A stretch of DNA of 64,000 bases from Isoetes taiwanensis (lineage: Eukaryota > Streptophyta > Lycopodiopsida > Isoetales > Isoetaceae), in the NCBI GenBank assembly GCA_021234155.1, contig JAJEKV010000025.1, positions 3,247,339 through 3,311,338 of the forward strand. Reading direction: 5' to 3'. Made by a program: the position numbers and the translations under genes. Positions 22,384 to 33,235 of this stretch are shown in pieces; position 1 is the stretch's first letter; every line of letters begins with the position of its first letter. The notes beneath the pieces were generated by a model that worked only from the letters and a program-made list of their open reading frames with translations, had not been told where the DNA came from and made no database searches.

Positions 22384-24027
22384 CTATAGTAATCTCTTAT
22401 ATAAACTGATGTATGTGCTTTTTTTTCCTCATTATAAAGATTTAATATCTTCTTTTTTATTTTGGGATGGGGTTGGGAACCGTGCCAAGGAACGCCGCAT
22501 GTTACGCCGCATGGGGCGTTCCCTATCCGCTTCTATCTGCTTGCGGCTTCCGTTGCGGGACTATTTGAATTTCTTCTGGTGGATCCATTGCGGAACTATT
22601 GAATTATACTAGACAAAGGTTGTAGCTATGGCGTCGGCAACATTCAGAAAAGGAAAAAAGTCTAGCGGTGAGGCGCTATTACTATGTTTTTTGAAGGTTT
22701 TTTTCCATCCATATTTTATAGAACATGGGCATCGGGCATAGAATTTCTCCTCTCGCTGCATATTCAAGGCCAGACGCATCCCCAAAGTAGGGCAATCCTC
22801 AGAAGTACTAGGCTCGGCCACACGTAGCAACTCCACCGGCTACAGAGCAGTTGTTCTGCTGCAGGGCAGTTATGAATACCTTTACCTAAATGGGAAATGG
22901 ATGCTTTAAGAGAACCTACATTTGAAATTGTTTTCCAATCTGATTCTTAGCTTCCTACCACAGGGTATGTTATTCTGACATTCGTTTACAAAGGCAAGAT
23001 TATCAAGCTAAATTTCGTCTCATTCTTGCAGGCAAGAGTTAGTTCTTCAAGAAATCTTTGAAAGGAAATGGATCCTTCATGTAACCAAGGGATTCACTAT
23101 TTTTCGATTGAACCACGAGCTCTGTACTTGGAAGGAAATAGTGTTCTCGTTGATTTTTAGAAGTAAGATATACCATCTGTATCAGCCCTGTTACTTATTC
23201 TGGACCAAAACATCTGCATGTCTGTATTATTTTGAGATCAAAAGAAGTCAGAATGGCCCAGACTTTGAAAGGAAATTAGCCTATTGACTATTTGAGGCAT
23301 CTTTCTGGGATTACCAACCCCACAATAAGTTATTTCTTTTGAATTAGGAAGAGGCATCCTCACTGAACAAGCAGAACCCACCTTCCACTTGAGCTTAATT
23401 CAATAAGGATCCACAAGGATTTGTAGTTGGATACAAGAAAGCAATACCTGCTTCAAGGTAAAAAGTTATTCAAAGCATTTTCTCTTTTGGGCTTCTTCTT
23501 ATTCGAATATATTCTGACCTTGCTTTCTTATGCAGTTATGACACTCTTCTTCTTGAAGAGTTGAAGGGGTTTTGGGAATATGCTCAATTCAAAAGCATTT
23601 TAATGGAATCATTCAAAGTATTTTCCACCAGCCCCAACGAATGCTATGGCAATCCTACAAATTTCAACTCACACTTTCAGTACACATATTCCTATTAAAT
23701 CTTTAAAATATCCCTGGGTTTAACATTTATTTGCATGTTACCTATTCATGGCAAAGGCTCCAATTTTGTATTGCCAAAGGCATGTTTTAGCTTCTATAGC
23801 ATAGCAACAGGAACACTCCAGTATCCAGGTCTTTAGATGATTCTTTCCTGGTGAGCCCTGGAATTTAGTTTCTTCTCTCCGTAGCTCTTTATACAAACGT
23901 TTTCAATATAACTTAGCAGCTTGCTATTCAACTGTTAATGTTAGCTTCAGTTTCATTTGCATATTACGTCTATTCCTATCATTGGGTTCATCATTTATTT
24001 GCGCATTATATATTCATGACAAAGACT
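22384..24027. other. Non-coding stretch
   Basis: No supported gene. A 75-codon minus-strand ORF at 22609-22836 has a Cys-containing segment (FYARCPCSIKYGWKK) but no recognised family or splice context. Confidence 0.4.
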
Positions 24028-24139
24028 CCAACACATAACTACCATTAACATTAATTAACACAAACCATTGGGTCCAACACATTTAAATTAAAATCCCCCT
24101 TAAACCCCCTTTGGTTTGGGTGCATATTCACACGGGGGG
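24028..24139 (+). repeat. Single copy of the fold-back arm sequence
   Basis: It matches one arm of the 13702-14169 element in the left-arm orientation, from AACACATAACTACCATTAAC to GTGCATATTCACACGGGGGG. GACTCC lies just outside both ends, a possible 6-bp duplication. It shows the arm can exist alone. Confidence 0.65.
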
Positions 24140-25151
24140 TGACTCCTTTGTTAATATTTGTGGCCAACTAGGGTCAACAAACAACCATTATCCAATTAAA
24201 TTGGGATTATGTCAACTCCAAAATCACGCCAACCTGCTGTTGTCTTCTAGGGGGTTTTTGTTCTTTTTAATCTTTTTTTTTTGGACTTGATAAATAACAT
24301 AAGATTGCAATTCACGTGTGTTATGCGAATTGAAATATGCAAAAATGAAGAGCAAGTTGCTAAGATAGATGAGACCAACATTGAACAACATTTAGATAAA
24401 AATATTAGGATTGATAATAACAGATTGCATTATTTGCGAGGCAATTGCAGACCCGAAATTATGGATACATGACACAAATATCATACAAAAATATCATATA
24501 TTCTAATAAAACATTAAGGGATCAATCCATGTTTTTCCACGTATTTAACAAGGTGTGGTTCCATGTCAGCCGTTCTATCTAGTTCTGGGTGTGAATCTAA
24601 CACTTCACGCACCGTCATCCCCATAGCCAAATTATTCATAATAGACATAAACTTCACCAAAAAATCATCTGTCGCAAAAATTTTTGGATCGTAAGATGGT
24701 GGATTCGGGGCCTGCGTTTGATTGTAGAAGCATTTGAGAGCATCATCATCCACTATGATTATATCATCCTTATTCTCGATACCAAGTTCGTCCATCATGT
24801 TACTCAAGTGTTTGATGAAGATTGGCTTGCCTGTTGGATCCTTGGAATTAGTGAACTTCACACATTTGTTCCGATCCCAAAGGTCAATCAATGTCTACGC
24901 ATTTCTCCCAGTACCTCCAAAGTATCCTTGATGATCCTTAGTTCCATGGATGACCAAATACCAACTCGAAATAATATAAATGCCTCATCTAGCATCTCCT
25001 TCAAGTGCGGCCGCGGATAGATCTACTTGGTGTTTGGTTCTACTGGTGTCTGATGAAACTGATCTCTAGCCACTTTATGTTTCGGAAAAGTCTTACAAAG
25101 GACTCCGTTTAGGTTGAATACCACAACCTTCTTAGAAACGCAAGGCAAGCT

Positions 25152-25360
25152 GAAACATCAAACATGTATCTGGTCAGCAAGATATGATCACACAAACAAT
25201 ACAAATGCGCCAGGCGTGATTTGAGTTAGTCTTAACCAAACCGCACTCGGCGTGATTTAGTGTGACAATGAAATATAATCAAAGCACGCTTGGCGCGATT
25301 TAATTCAAAGCTAAGATAAATTAAATCACGCGTGATGCGATTTCATCTGCAAGGCCATAC
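25152..25360 (-). repeat. Intron 3 of the ParB-like gene, with four palindrome copies
   Basis: This 210-bp intron holds degraded copies of the 13-bp palindrome: GCGCCAGGCGTG (25207), GCACTCGGCGTG (25243), GCACGCTTGGCGCG (25284) and ATCACGCGTGATGCG (25325). Most are followed by ATTTA or ATTTGA. Confidence 0.7.
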
Positions 25361-27239
25361 CTATCATCTTCAGTTTTGCTGCCGTCGTCGGCGTCATTCT
25401 CCCCTTCGCCACCCTTAATCTTCGTGCTCTTCTGACTGTTAGAATTGTTATTTTCTATTAGTTCCTCTACGTCCTTCACAACTGACATTATTTTAGTATT
25501 GATTTGGCAAGTCTGTGAATCACTAGAGTTGTCTGGATTACCAATGGCCCCTTCACTCTCGGTTGCCTTATCAATTAGATCCTTGTTAACCTGTGAATCT
25601 ATTTTATTGTTGCTTGCATCACCCGCAAGGATATTCCCTATGTTCGCCTTCATCACATTACTTTGAGCAGCCAGTTTAGCAGCCACTTGGTCATTGCTTT
25701 TCTTATCAGGCTGCGGATTACTAGTTCCCTCACCAGAACCATCGTCCATTTTTGAATTGGACAAGTCCACGAGACTTTTGATTGCCGAAGATTTCAAGTT
25801 GCCATAAGGGCCTCTAGGAGATTTGACAAGTACATGCATGAGGAATGGTTCAAGAAAGTCTTTGGCCTGCTCATCACTCACAAAGCAATGACAGCTTCTA
25901 ACACCCATAAGAGCCTCTCAGGCAATATAACCTCCAACATGAAGCTCCAAGCACGTTGTATCAATTGGAGCAAATGCCTCCACGAGGTAAGCAGCCATCG
26001 GAGGAAATCCATTTTTATTTAAGGGGCCCTCCTCCTTAGTTAGTAGCTCATACTTGAATTCACCACTTAGGAGAGGGTCCCGATCCTCATCCTCTTCTAA
26101 ATCATCATGTTTCTGATCCTAATCCTGATCCGTATGATAGAATATAGTTGTTAAGTCTGGATCATCTAGAAGAAAACATTCCCATGCACTGCTATTGTCA
26201 CCCTTGGCCTTAGCATTATCATATTCCTCGTCTGACAACATGGATATCATAATGAAGATCACATGTGCCATCTTGCATGTTGTTCGCAGCTCATTATCCT
26301 TAACATCATATATTAGGCATCCCTCCCTAATAACTTTGAGGCACTCCAGATCATGAGCAGTGGATAGTGCATGCAGATGTGAGTCACCCGAAGGAAAAAC
26401 GATGACAATAGTAAAAGGACCTCTCGATTGTCAATCCTATACAGCTGGTAAAGAAGATGTTGTAGTCCTTCTGGTTCATGCCCATATCTCCTCTCCCACT
26501 CCTGCTGTGCAACACAAAGAGTGATATGTTTCTAAGACAAGTAGTTGATTCTGGCAAGAGACCTTTGTACCCAATGGAGACTGAATACTGGACAATGTCT
26601 TCTTCTCCAGTAATCTTCTTCACAAGGGCCACTTTTCTTCTCAACTCGGCCTATACCTTAGGGGGTAGAGTCTCTTTATGTTTTGCATTTTTAGCCTTCC
26701 AATTCTTTAGGAAGTCCTTTGACCAGAATACAAACTTCTTGATGTCATCATTACTGACCTTGTATTTGTCCAGTAATCCAATTTCAGATAATGCCACATC
26801 CCCCGATAGCCTTTGTAACTCAGCTCCTACAGATGACTTCATTGTACGTACATCTTTTACATGGGTACAACACTCAACGAAGGACATCCTATCCTTAGTG
26901 AAAGCACTCTTCTTGTATAAGACTTCCTTCTTCATTGTGCATAAGCGTCCCATAAATTCCTTCCACTTGAGCCATACTGCCTCCTTACAAAAGACAATCT
27001 TATACGAGTCTGTTGGACCTGACCTGCTAGATGTGCTATCAGAAGGATCAGCAATGTCATCACCACCTTTTTTCTTTGATTTTCTTGCAGTCTTCTTCTT
27101 CTCCTGTATAATTGTCTGTGATAGAGTCCGCTCCAGCAGCTTGAATGCCTCGGACTTTGACCCGCCCCGTCTGGTGGGTAATGGGCAGCCATATTCCACC
27201 CACTGTTGATAGGCGTGGCGCAGTTGCTCCACGTATGGA

Positions 27240-27668
27240 CTACAATTGTACAGACATTGAATCAGTATCATAGAACAGAAACATGCCGGACGCGATTTGA
27301 ATAGAACTGAATTGATCAACATAGAAAGCATGCCTGGCATGAAATGAATTAAGCCACTGATGCAATTCACGCCAGGCGTGCTTTTAAAACAAAGCAGTAA
27401 TAGCTAGACATGCTTCTAAATCAATTGAATTCACGCCAGGCGTGCTTTCAAATCAATTGAATTCACACCAGGCGTGCTTCTAAATCAATTGAATTCACGC
27501 CAGGCGTGCTTTTAAATCAAAACCATTCACGCCTGGCGTGAATTGTTTTGCTTTAAAAGCACCCTTGGCGTGAATTGTTCTAATTTAAAAGCACGTCTAG
27601 CGTGAATTCAATTGATTTAGAAGCACGCCTGAATATTAAAATGATAACATCCTAATGTAGTTAATTAC
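27240..27668 (-). repeat. Intron 2 of the ParB-like gene, densest palindrome array
   Basis: In this 429-bp intron about ten copies of CACGCYWGGCGTG or close variants are spaced roughly 30-35 bp apart between 27270 and 27630, linked by CTTTTAAATCAATTGAATT-like spacers that are themselves partly palindromic (CAATTG, GAATTC, TTTAAA). Copies are perfect at 27368, 27432, 27497 and 27528, and decay towards the edges. Splice sites flank the array. Confidence 0.8.
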
Positions 27669-28728
27669 CTTTTGTATAGAAATGTCTTCCCCATTTCATT
27701 CAAAGTTGCACTAATCTCAGCCATATCTGCAGGTGAAGTATTGGCATCCAAGAGTCGACACCTCCTATACGCATAGTGATTGTAGAACACGGTATGGCCT
27801 GTTTGTTCTGCCTGCCTGATGAGGGCCTTTTGTGCTTCAACGGAATGCTGCCCGTCGATGATGACGAATTTAATTTCATCATTTAATAATAACTCCTCGA
27901 CGTTCGTCCACATAGCAGGCTTGTTCGAGATCATATCCCAAGGTAACACATCTGCTGGCATAGGCATTTGACCTGGATTACTAATCATGCTCTGAACAAT
28001 CTCCATGGCATGTGCTGGATCATATCTTCTGCTAACATAAATGGAGCTTGGTGAACGGATGAGGGACTTCACATGGATCTGAAAAGTTTCCTTAAGACCC
28101 AATGGATAATGGTCAGAGTACTTATTCAGCTTGTTCATGGCCTCTAGCTGCGCCATCTTGTCCTGTTCATTCTAAAAAACAGAAGCCTCCATGCCTTCGA
28201 AAACTGTAGGTTGAACATCCTTCCCTAGATTTAGGACCCTCCTAGATGTAACCCCTTGGCAAATAGATATTGGTGTAACTGCTACATTGGTGGGTCAGCC
28301 ATACTTAAAACATGTCTCACAGTTCACATTTGTCTTCATGAACGTATCCTTGTATGCAGTAGCTCTACAGTGAGTAAGTCTGAGCAGATCTTTCTTCTGC
28401 TTATGTGTCATCTCCAAGAGAAATTTGCAGTTGGTGTCGTCCTCTTCCTCACAAGAGATTAGGATCCTTTGTTTGGTCATCTTGTCTGCTTCCTTTTTCC
28501 TCGAGAAGAGCATTAAGTCGAGCTTGCCATTTGTCTTGGCGAGGTCAACGTACCACTCGGCACCCTCGTCCATTTCCTCTTCAGGGCACGCAGGGTCAGT
28601 GATTGCTATAAGAATAGGCCCTTCATCATCTAACATGAGATCATATAGTATTGCATCTGGGTCGTCTACCCTTGGCTTCTTACCGGGAATAGACCCCGAA
28701 TAATTAGGGGTTTTCTTTCTCTTGGGCA

Positions 28729-29208
28729 CTGCAAAAGAAGATGAACATTTTTTAGAATACTTTTTAGAACAAGAGATCACGCTTGGCGTGAATTTAAACC
28801 TAAATTAGTATAATTCACGCTTGGCGTGTTGGTAGCTCCTATTGTGAACCATGCTTGGCATGAATTTGAAGGTAAATTAGTATGCATCCACATTTTAAGC
28901 TACGTACCCTTTATGCATTCATATTTCACACTATTTAACCTCATTGAACACTGCTATCTCTAACTGTCAAACCTCCAGTTCACGCTTAGCGTGAACCTCG
29001 CTATTTAAAACTACTAAGAATTATATTCTAAATGGGGATTACTACTAAGAACTATATTCAAAAAAATAGAGCAAAATTATATTCTAAAAAACAGAGAATC
29101 AGAGCATTAACTGAAGGTAATATACCTTGTATGTTGCAAGGAAATAACTCAACTCATGCAAAGTATAATACTCTCTACACAATGCGTATTCTGTAGCAAA
29201 TTAAATAC
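28729..29208 (-). repeat. Intron 1 of the ParB-like gene, with four palindrome copies
   Basis: The 480-bp intron carries CACGCTTGGCGTG (28779 and 28817), CATGCTTGGCATG (28850; both arms changed in step) and CACGCTTAGCGTG (28982). Spacers are again AATTTAA-rich. The rest of the intron is AT-rich and featureless. Confidence 0.75.
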
Positions 29209-29326
29209 CTTGAATAGGGGTCTGATCAACGTCCTCTGAAACTTGAGAAGGGCCGGGTTTTGAGTTTCCTCTGCCACCACTTCCTCAGCCCCGTCCGCCT
29301 CGACCACCTCTCGTTTTAGAAGACAT

Positions 29327-29704
29327 CTCCGGAGTCGCCTAGTAACAGAGTCGGAAGGTCGCTCAGATAAGCGCTCGAGCTGCTCGAAGATAATGAGCTG
29401 CCAAGAAATAGCTTTTTCTACCTGTATGAGAAATTTGAATTTCAAGAAAACTCAATATGCAGTTTCGAAATATTCTTGACACAAAAAAATATTAATGACG
29501 AAGATTCATTAAAAAAAAAAGGGAACCCGTCCGCCGACTTCTTTCATTGAGTTTTTAAAAACCAATCTACAGTGTTCTTTCATTGATTACATTTATCCCG
29601 CCTAAACGTAGTTAACCTAATCTTTCTTCTAATTCGAATTTTTCCCAACCGCCTGCGTTTCCATAGCGCCTATGATTTTGAGAACTCGAATCGGCTTCTC
29701 AAGA
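29327..29704. promoter_or_regulatory. Divergent intergenic region between the ParB-like gene and a plus-strand gene
   Basis: 378 bp separate the proposed ATG at 29326 (minus) from the proposed ATG at 29705 (plus), so both genes could share a bidirectional promoter. I see an A-run at 29508-29519 but no TATA box I would defend on either strand, and no copy of the 13-bp palindrome. Confidence 0.35.
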
Positions 29705-30038
29705 ATGGCTACAGAATTCAGGTATGCATCTCATTCCTATAGCTTGTACAATAATTTCCAATAGTAGGCGTCTGAATAGGCAATTGTCTGCAGTGTCGAA
29801 GATGAATGTTTTATGTTAACTACAAATCAGAAAAGGAAAGTAGGATTATGCAAGATCGACTCCATCGATCCGACTGCAAACTGTCATGGAATTCCGCTCG
29901 GGGATAAGTATGTCCGAGTTACAGTGATTAACTGCTGCGCTATGGATGAAGCTTTACCTCGCAGACACCCCGGTGGGGATACGGTTGGTGAAAGTGTTGG
30001 AACTTTTGTTGCATGGCCAAGAAACCGCTTAAAAAAGG
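29705..30038 (+). CDS. DUF8039-like element-associated protein, 5' exons
   Basis: Exon 1 (29705-29721, MATEF plus two bases) ends at AG/GTATGC. Exon 2 (about 29795-30038, after TGTCTGCAG) joins in phase and reads VEDECFMLTTNQKRKVGL, then CHGIPLGDKYVRVTVINC and GGDTVGESVGTFVAWPRN. 'PLG-x-x-x-VRV-x-V ... TVG-x-x-x-G-x-FVAWP' resembles the DUF8039 domain found in plant proteins linked to CACTA and related transposons. A good donor (AAAAAAG/GTATGT) follows. I find no further exon before the minus-strand gene at 30.2 kb, so it may be truncated or have a long intron. It is divergent from the ParB-like gene. Confidence 0.45.
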
Positions 30039-30190
30039 TATGTAACATGTATTACATTGTAGAAATATAGAAGTAGACAAAATTTGTTGATTGATTGGCA
30101 AAATTTTACAATTATATATAATCTGGATAAACCAGACATACAAAATTCCAAACTGTTTCAAGCCCAGTTTACTGTTTCAAGCCCAGTCTA

Positions 30191-30930
30191 CTAAGTAGCT
30201 TGGCTGTTGATGCTCCCATTTCCATTCCAGGGCATAGTGAATTCTTCAGGTAAAACCCCAAAAGGCTCCAGCTCCACCTTCCCCGCCTGCTCCACCTCGA
30301 CCTTCTGCTCCTGGTCCTGCTCCATTGGTTGAGGCATTGCGTTGTATGCCGCCTGCGGTAGTGGTTCGTGTTGAGGCATGCAGGCATAGAGGCTGGCTAC
30401 TAAGAAACGAAGCTCCTCATTTTGAATCTCAAGCTGGCGGTTGCGAGATTCGCTCTCGACCAATGCATGAACAGCATTATCGAAGTGGTCAGATAATACA
30501 GCCAGCCTCCGTGTGATGTCAAGGGCCTCAGAGCCCAGATTTAAAATGGCCCTGCGCTCTGCATTCATCATCATCACTTGATCCAATTATTGTAGGGGAT
30601 GCAAAATTTATGCAGTTGGAGCTGAGCTCAGAGGGGCTTCAGCCGGACTGGTGCTCGGAGGCGCTTCAATCGGACTGGAGCTTGGAGCTGCAACTGGAGC
30701 CGGGCTGTGTGTTTGCTGCCCCAAATGGACGTAACCCACTATTGCATCTTGTTCACCAACTGGGTGATTTATGTAACTTGGCATTTAACAATAGGAAGTT
30801 AGAGGAGTATCAGTATACACGCCTGGCGTGTTATATTTATTTATTTATTTTATATATATACAAGAATTTAGCGCCGGCGAAGCCGGAGCCCTGTACTCTT
30901 GTGGGACAGGAGGATTGCTATTGAGACTAT
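30191..30930 (-). pseudogene. Pro/Ala/Ser-rich and coiled-coil protein gene, broken
   Basis: The upstream exon (about 30930-30862) reads NSLNSNPPVPQEYRAPASPA and ends at TCTT/GTATAT. A 102-bp intron (30861-30760) contains one perfect palindrome, CACGCCTGGCGTG, at 30820. The next exon keeps phase and reads FGEQDAIVGYVHLGQQTHSP, then a Pro/Ala/Ser-rich tract, meets TAA at about 30612 and another about 24 bp on, and continues in the same frame as a 130-residue helical segment (RRAILNLGSEALDITRRLAV; SRNRQLEIQNEELRFLVASL) to TAG at 30191. The downstream half looks like the leucine-rich tail of a DNA-binding factor. Either two short genes or, more likely, one gene with two nonsense changes. Family not recognised. 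Confidence 0.45.
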
Positions 30931-32746
30931 TGATGCAATTTGTCTAAAATTTTCTAAATGGTCGAGGAGGGGTTGTATTGCAATAATAATAGATCAGCTA
31001 CACATTTCAAGTCACAAAAACATTGGGAGGCCAATAATGTGGGGTGGGGTAAGCATTATATAGCCTAAAATTAATAGTGGTTCCACGAACATCAACATTT
31101 GAATTAACAAAAATTGAAGCATTGAAAATGTGATGTCCATAATTTAGGCAGCTAGGATCATTAAAATAATTAAGTGGTTGAAAAGTTCAATTAGATGGCT
31201 GAGATTGATCGTTTGACCTGGACGTCTGAGATTGTTTCCCCAAAAAGAACCCCCTTGTTACAAAATTTCATGAGCTATAAATCCTTGTGCAGGTGTTTGG
31301 AGACACCAAAAATGATTTGCCGATGGTTGGAGGCAGCGAGCAAGGTAAAGCTGGCCTGATTTGGCTATTATCAGGCCAAATTTGGAAATTGCCACGAAAA
31401 ATTTGGAGACCCATCAAATAGAACAAAGGTCAGAGATTGATTTTAAGATTCATGGAATAAAACTGGGTTCACAGGTCCAATTTGATAACTCAGCTGCCCA
31501 ATTGATTTCACCTAGGTTAACCTTTTAGCCTCGGTCGAACCTTGGATATGAGCATGCATATTATGCGAAACTAGAATTTCTGTCTTTATTCGAAATGTTG
31601 ATGGGGCTAGTGTTTTAGGTTGGCAACTTAAAGATGTTGCCATGGGCCACTTGGAAAATATGCATATTTGTACCAATAACTCCGTCAAAACAATGTGTTA
31701 TTTTATTGGTAAATGTTATACAATAAATATGGTTTGCCATTTTTCATTTGAAATCAAGAATGTTGAGTATTGACATTAAAAATTGGGCAGTTACATTGGA
31801 TAATTGTGGTACATGAGAATGGCTATGCCACTCAAAATATATTGCGCGCAGTAGAGACGAATTCATATGTGTCAATTAGCTGGAAAACAACTTAAATATT
31901 TGGGTCATAATATAAAGTTGTGCAAATTAAAATTCTAATTTTTGCTTCTCCTTAGTCGTATATTATAGTCAACTGCATAAGGAGTGCCAATAAGACTATC
32001 AACATACTCTGCTAACGTCTTTAGTACAATTGGAACCTTTGCGAGGTGAAGTTGAAAGGTCCTTATAGCCCAATCCCTTTTTTTCCATTCAAGAGGAACC
32101 TCCACGCCAAACATGGAATTAGATTATCTGTATTGTTATGCAAGAGTGGTTCGAGGGAGATCTTGGGACCTAAACGCCATCATAAGCTATAGAGAGAAGG
32201 ACAATTTATAGTGTTGTTGAGTAGGGATAAGCCTAAACTTCTTACCAATGAAAGATTAACAAATACAACTTGCAACAAATTCAGGCTTCTTGCCAATGAA
32301 AGATTACCAAATACACCATGCAATACCTCTTTCATGTCTTGATGCATGCTCTATTAGACCAAATGAACTCTGTAAAGTATATTAGATATATTATTGAATA
32401 TGAATAACTCCAAACTGAGGAAAACAATTTGCAATGCCCCTAATGCAAACTTGCTTGTTGAATATGAACAACTCCAAACTGTCTTTGGAAAACAATTTTC
32501 TAAGCAAATGCCCCTAATTTACATGAGTTGGTAAAAGAGCTCTTCTGTTGCCATCATAATGTAGCAGATGATGTTATAGAGCTAGAAGATCTGAGCCAAA
32601 TCGTTGGCAACTCGTTTGCTTACCCTACACTAGGAATCACATGTTACCATGTAATGCAAAAAACATCAAAGCTTGCTTGGAATTATAATATTATCAATCA
32701 ATTATTCTTACATTCCACTCCAATCTTAAATATCCCCTTCCATTTC
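30931..32746. other. AT-rich non-coding stretch with two imperfect tandem duplications
   Basis: There is no gene I can support. Imperfect direct duplications lie at about 32233-32330 (around CTTNCCAATGAAAGATTANC) and 32395-32520 (around GAANAACTCCAAACTG). An ORF that enters the next LINE from here is open by chance. Confidence 0.5.
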
Positions 32747-33235
32747 TCACATCTGCCCATGAAAAAGCGCAGGCATATCGCCTCCATTCGCACAGGTGCC
32801 CACCATCTCCGGATGGAGACAGGTCAATGGATTGGGGAGCTACGTCAGGATAGGGTTTGTCAGTGCTGCCAGACGGGAGCTATTGAGGATGAGTGTCACA
32901 CTTTCCAGAGCTGCCCGGCATATGATCAGATTCGGACACGCTATGCTCAGTTGATTAGACCTGATGAGCCGCTACACATGATACTGGACACGACTTCGGT
33001 GCGCTCACTCAGATCATACATCCAGGAAGTACTGGACTTGAGGGCTCAGCTATGCCCCCAGTCAACCATTTCATCGTTGTCAGCAGTCTTATTGTTGCCA
33101 CGGTTTTTTCCTCGAAAACCCTTCGGGGCGGGGGTTTTTTAATCCGGGCAGTAATGTGACTGCTGCGCTTTTTATATTGGGTCCCATAGGTCGATTGGTC
33201 TCCGTGGACGATAAAAACAATTTTATTCTATTCTA
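32747..33235 (+). mobile_element. LINE family A, copy 4 (3' end only)
   Basis: Strongly 5'-truncated. It starts near HLPMKKRRHIASIRTGAHHL and keeps the C-terminal CCHC motif (VCQCCQTGAIEDECHTF) and the ORF2 stop. The 3' UTR hairpin (CCTCGAAAACCCTTCGGGGC, about 33109), the block GGGTCCCATAGGTCGATTGG (33179) and an ATTTTATTCTATTCTA tail follow. The coding part has no stop, so it is one of the younger A copies. Confidence 0.85.

Larger units (their letters stand above)
24514..29326 (-). pseudogene. ParB-like / HAD phosphatase multi-domain gene, four exons, decayed
   Basis: Exons on the minus strand: 29326-29209, 28728-27669, 27239-25361 and 25149-24514. All junctions are GT-AG and keep phase (1, 2, 2); the exons total 3693 nt, 1230 codons plus TAA. 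Order: RGG-rich start (MSSKTRGGRGGRG); basic-acidic linker; ParB-like domain (FQIHVKSLIRSPSSIYVSRR ... FVIIDGQHSVEAQKALI), then SPYVEQLRHAYQQWVEYGCP; a region with SFTIVIVFPSGDSHLHAL and CLELHVGGYIA, possibly an amino-methyltransferase-like fold but lacking a DPPY motif; and a C-terminal FCP1/NIF-type HAD domain (KKVVVFNLNGVLC, YPRPHLKEMLDEAFILFRVG, FIKHLSNMMDELG, IIIVDDDALKCF). The HAD nucleophile motif DxD reads NxN. Seven in-frame stops lie at 29285, 28295, 28172, 26651, 26119, 25918 and 25023 (lowest base of each). One extra base near 26415 and one missing near 24900 cancel out. It cannot make the full protein. Exon and ParB/HAD calls are fairly firm; the methyltransferase call is weak. 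Confidence 0.65.

Noticed and set aside
22609-22836. 75-codon minus-strand ORF with cysteines
   Set aside because: No family, no splice context, and no second exon.
25200-28990. Repeated palindromes could be mistaken for a CRISPR array
   Set aside because: Repeats are 13 bp with variable centres, spacers are similar to each other, and the host is a plant nucleus.
24514-29326. In-frame TGA codons as selenocysteine or sites of RNA editing
   Set aside because: TAG stops occur as well, land plants lack selenoproteins, and nuclear transcripts are not edited in this way. Plain decay explains all.
32528-32746. N-terminal half of the 204-codon ORF ending at 33142
   Set aside because: It is host sequence that happens to be open upstream of the truncated LINE.
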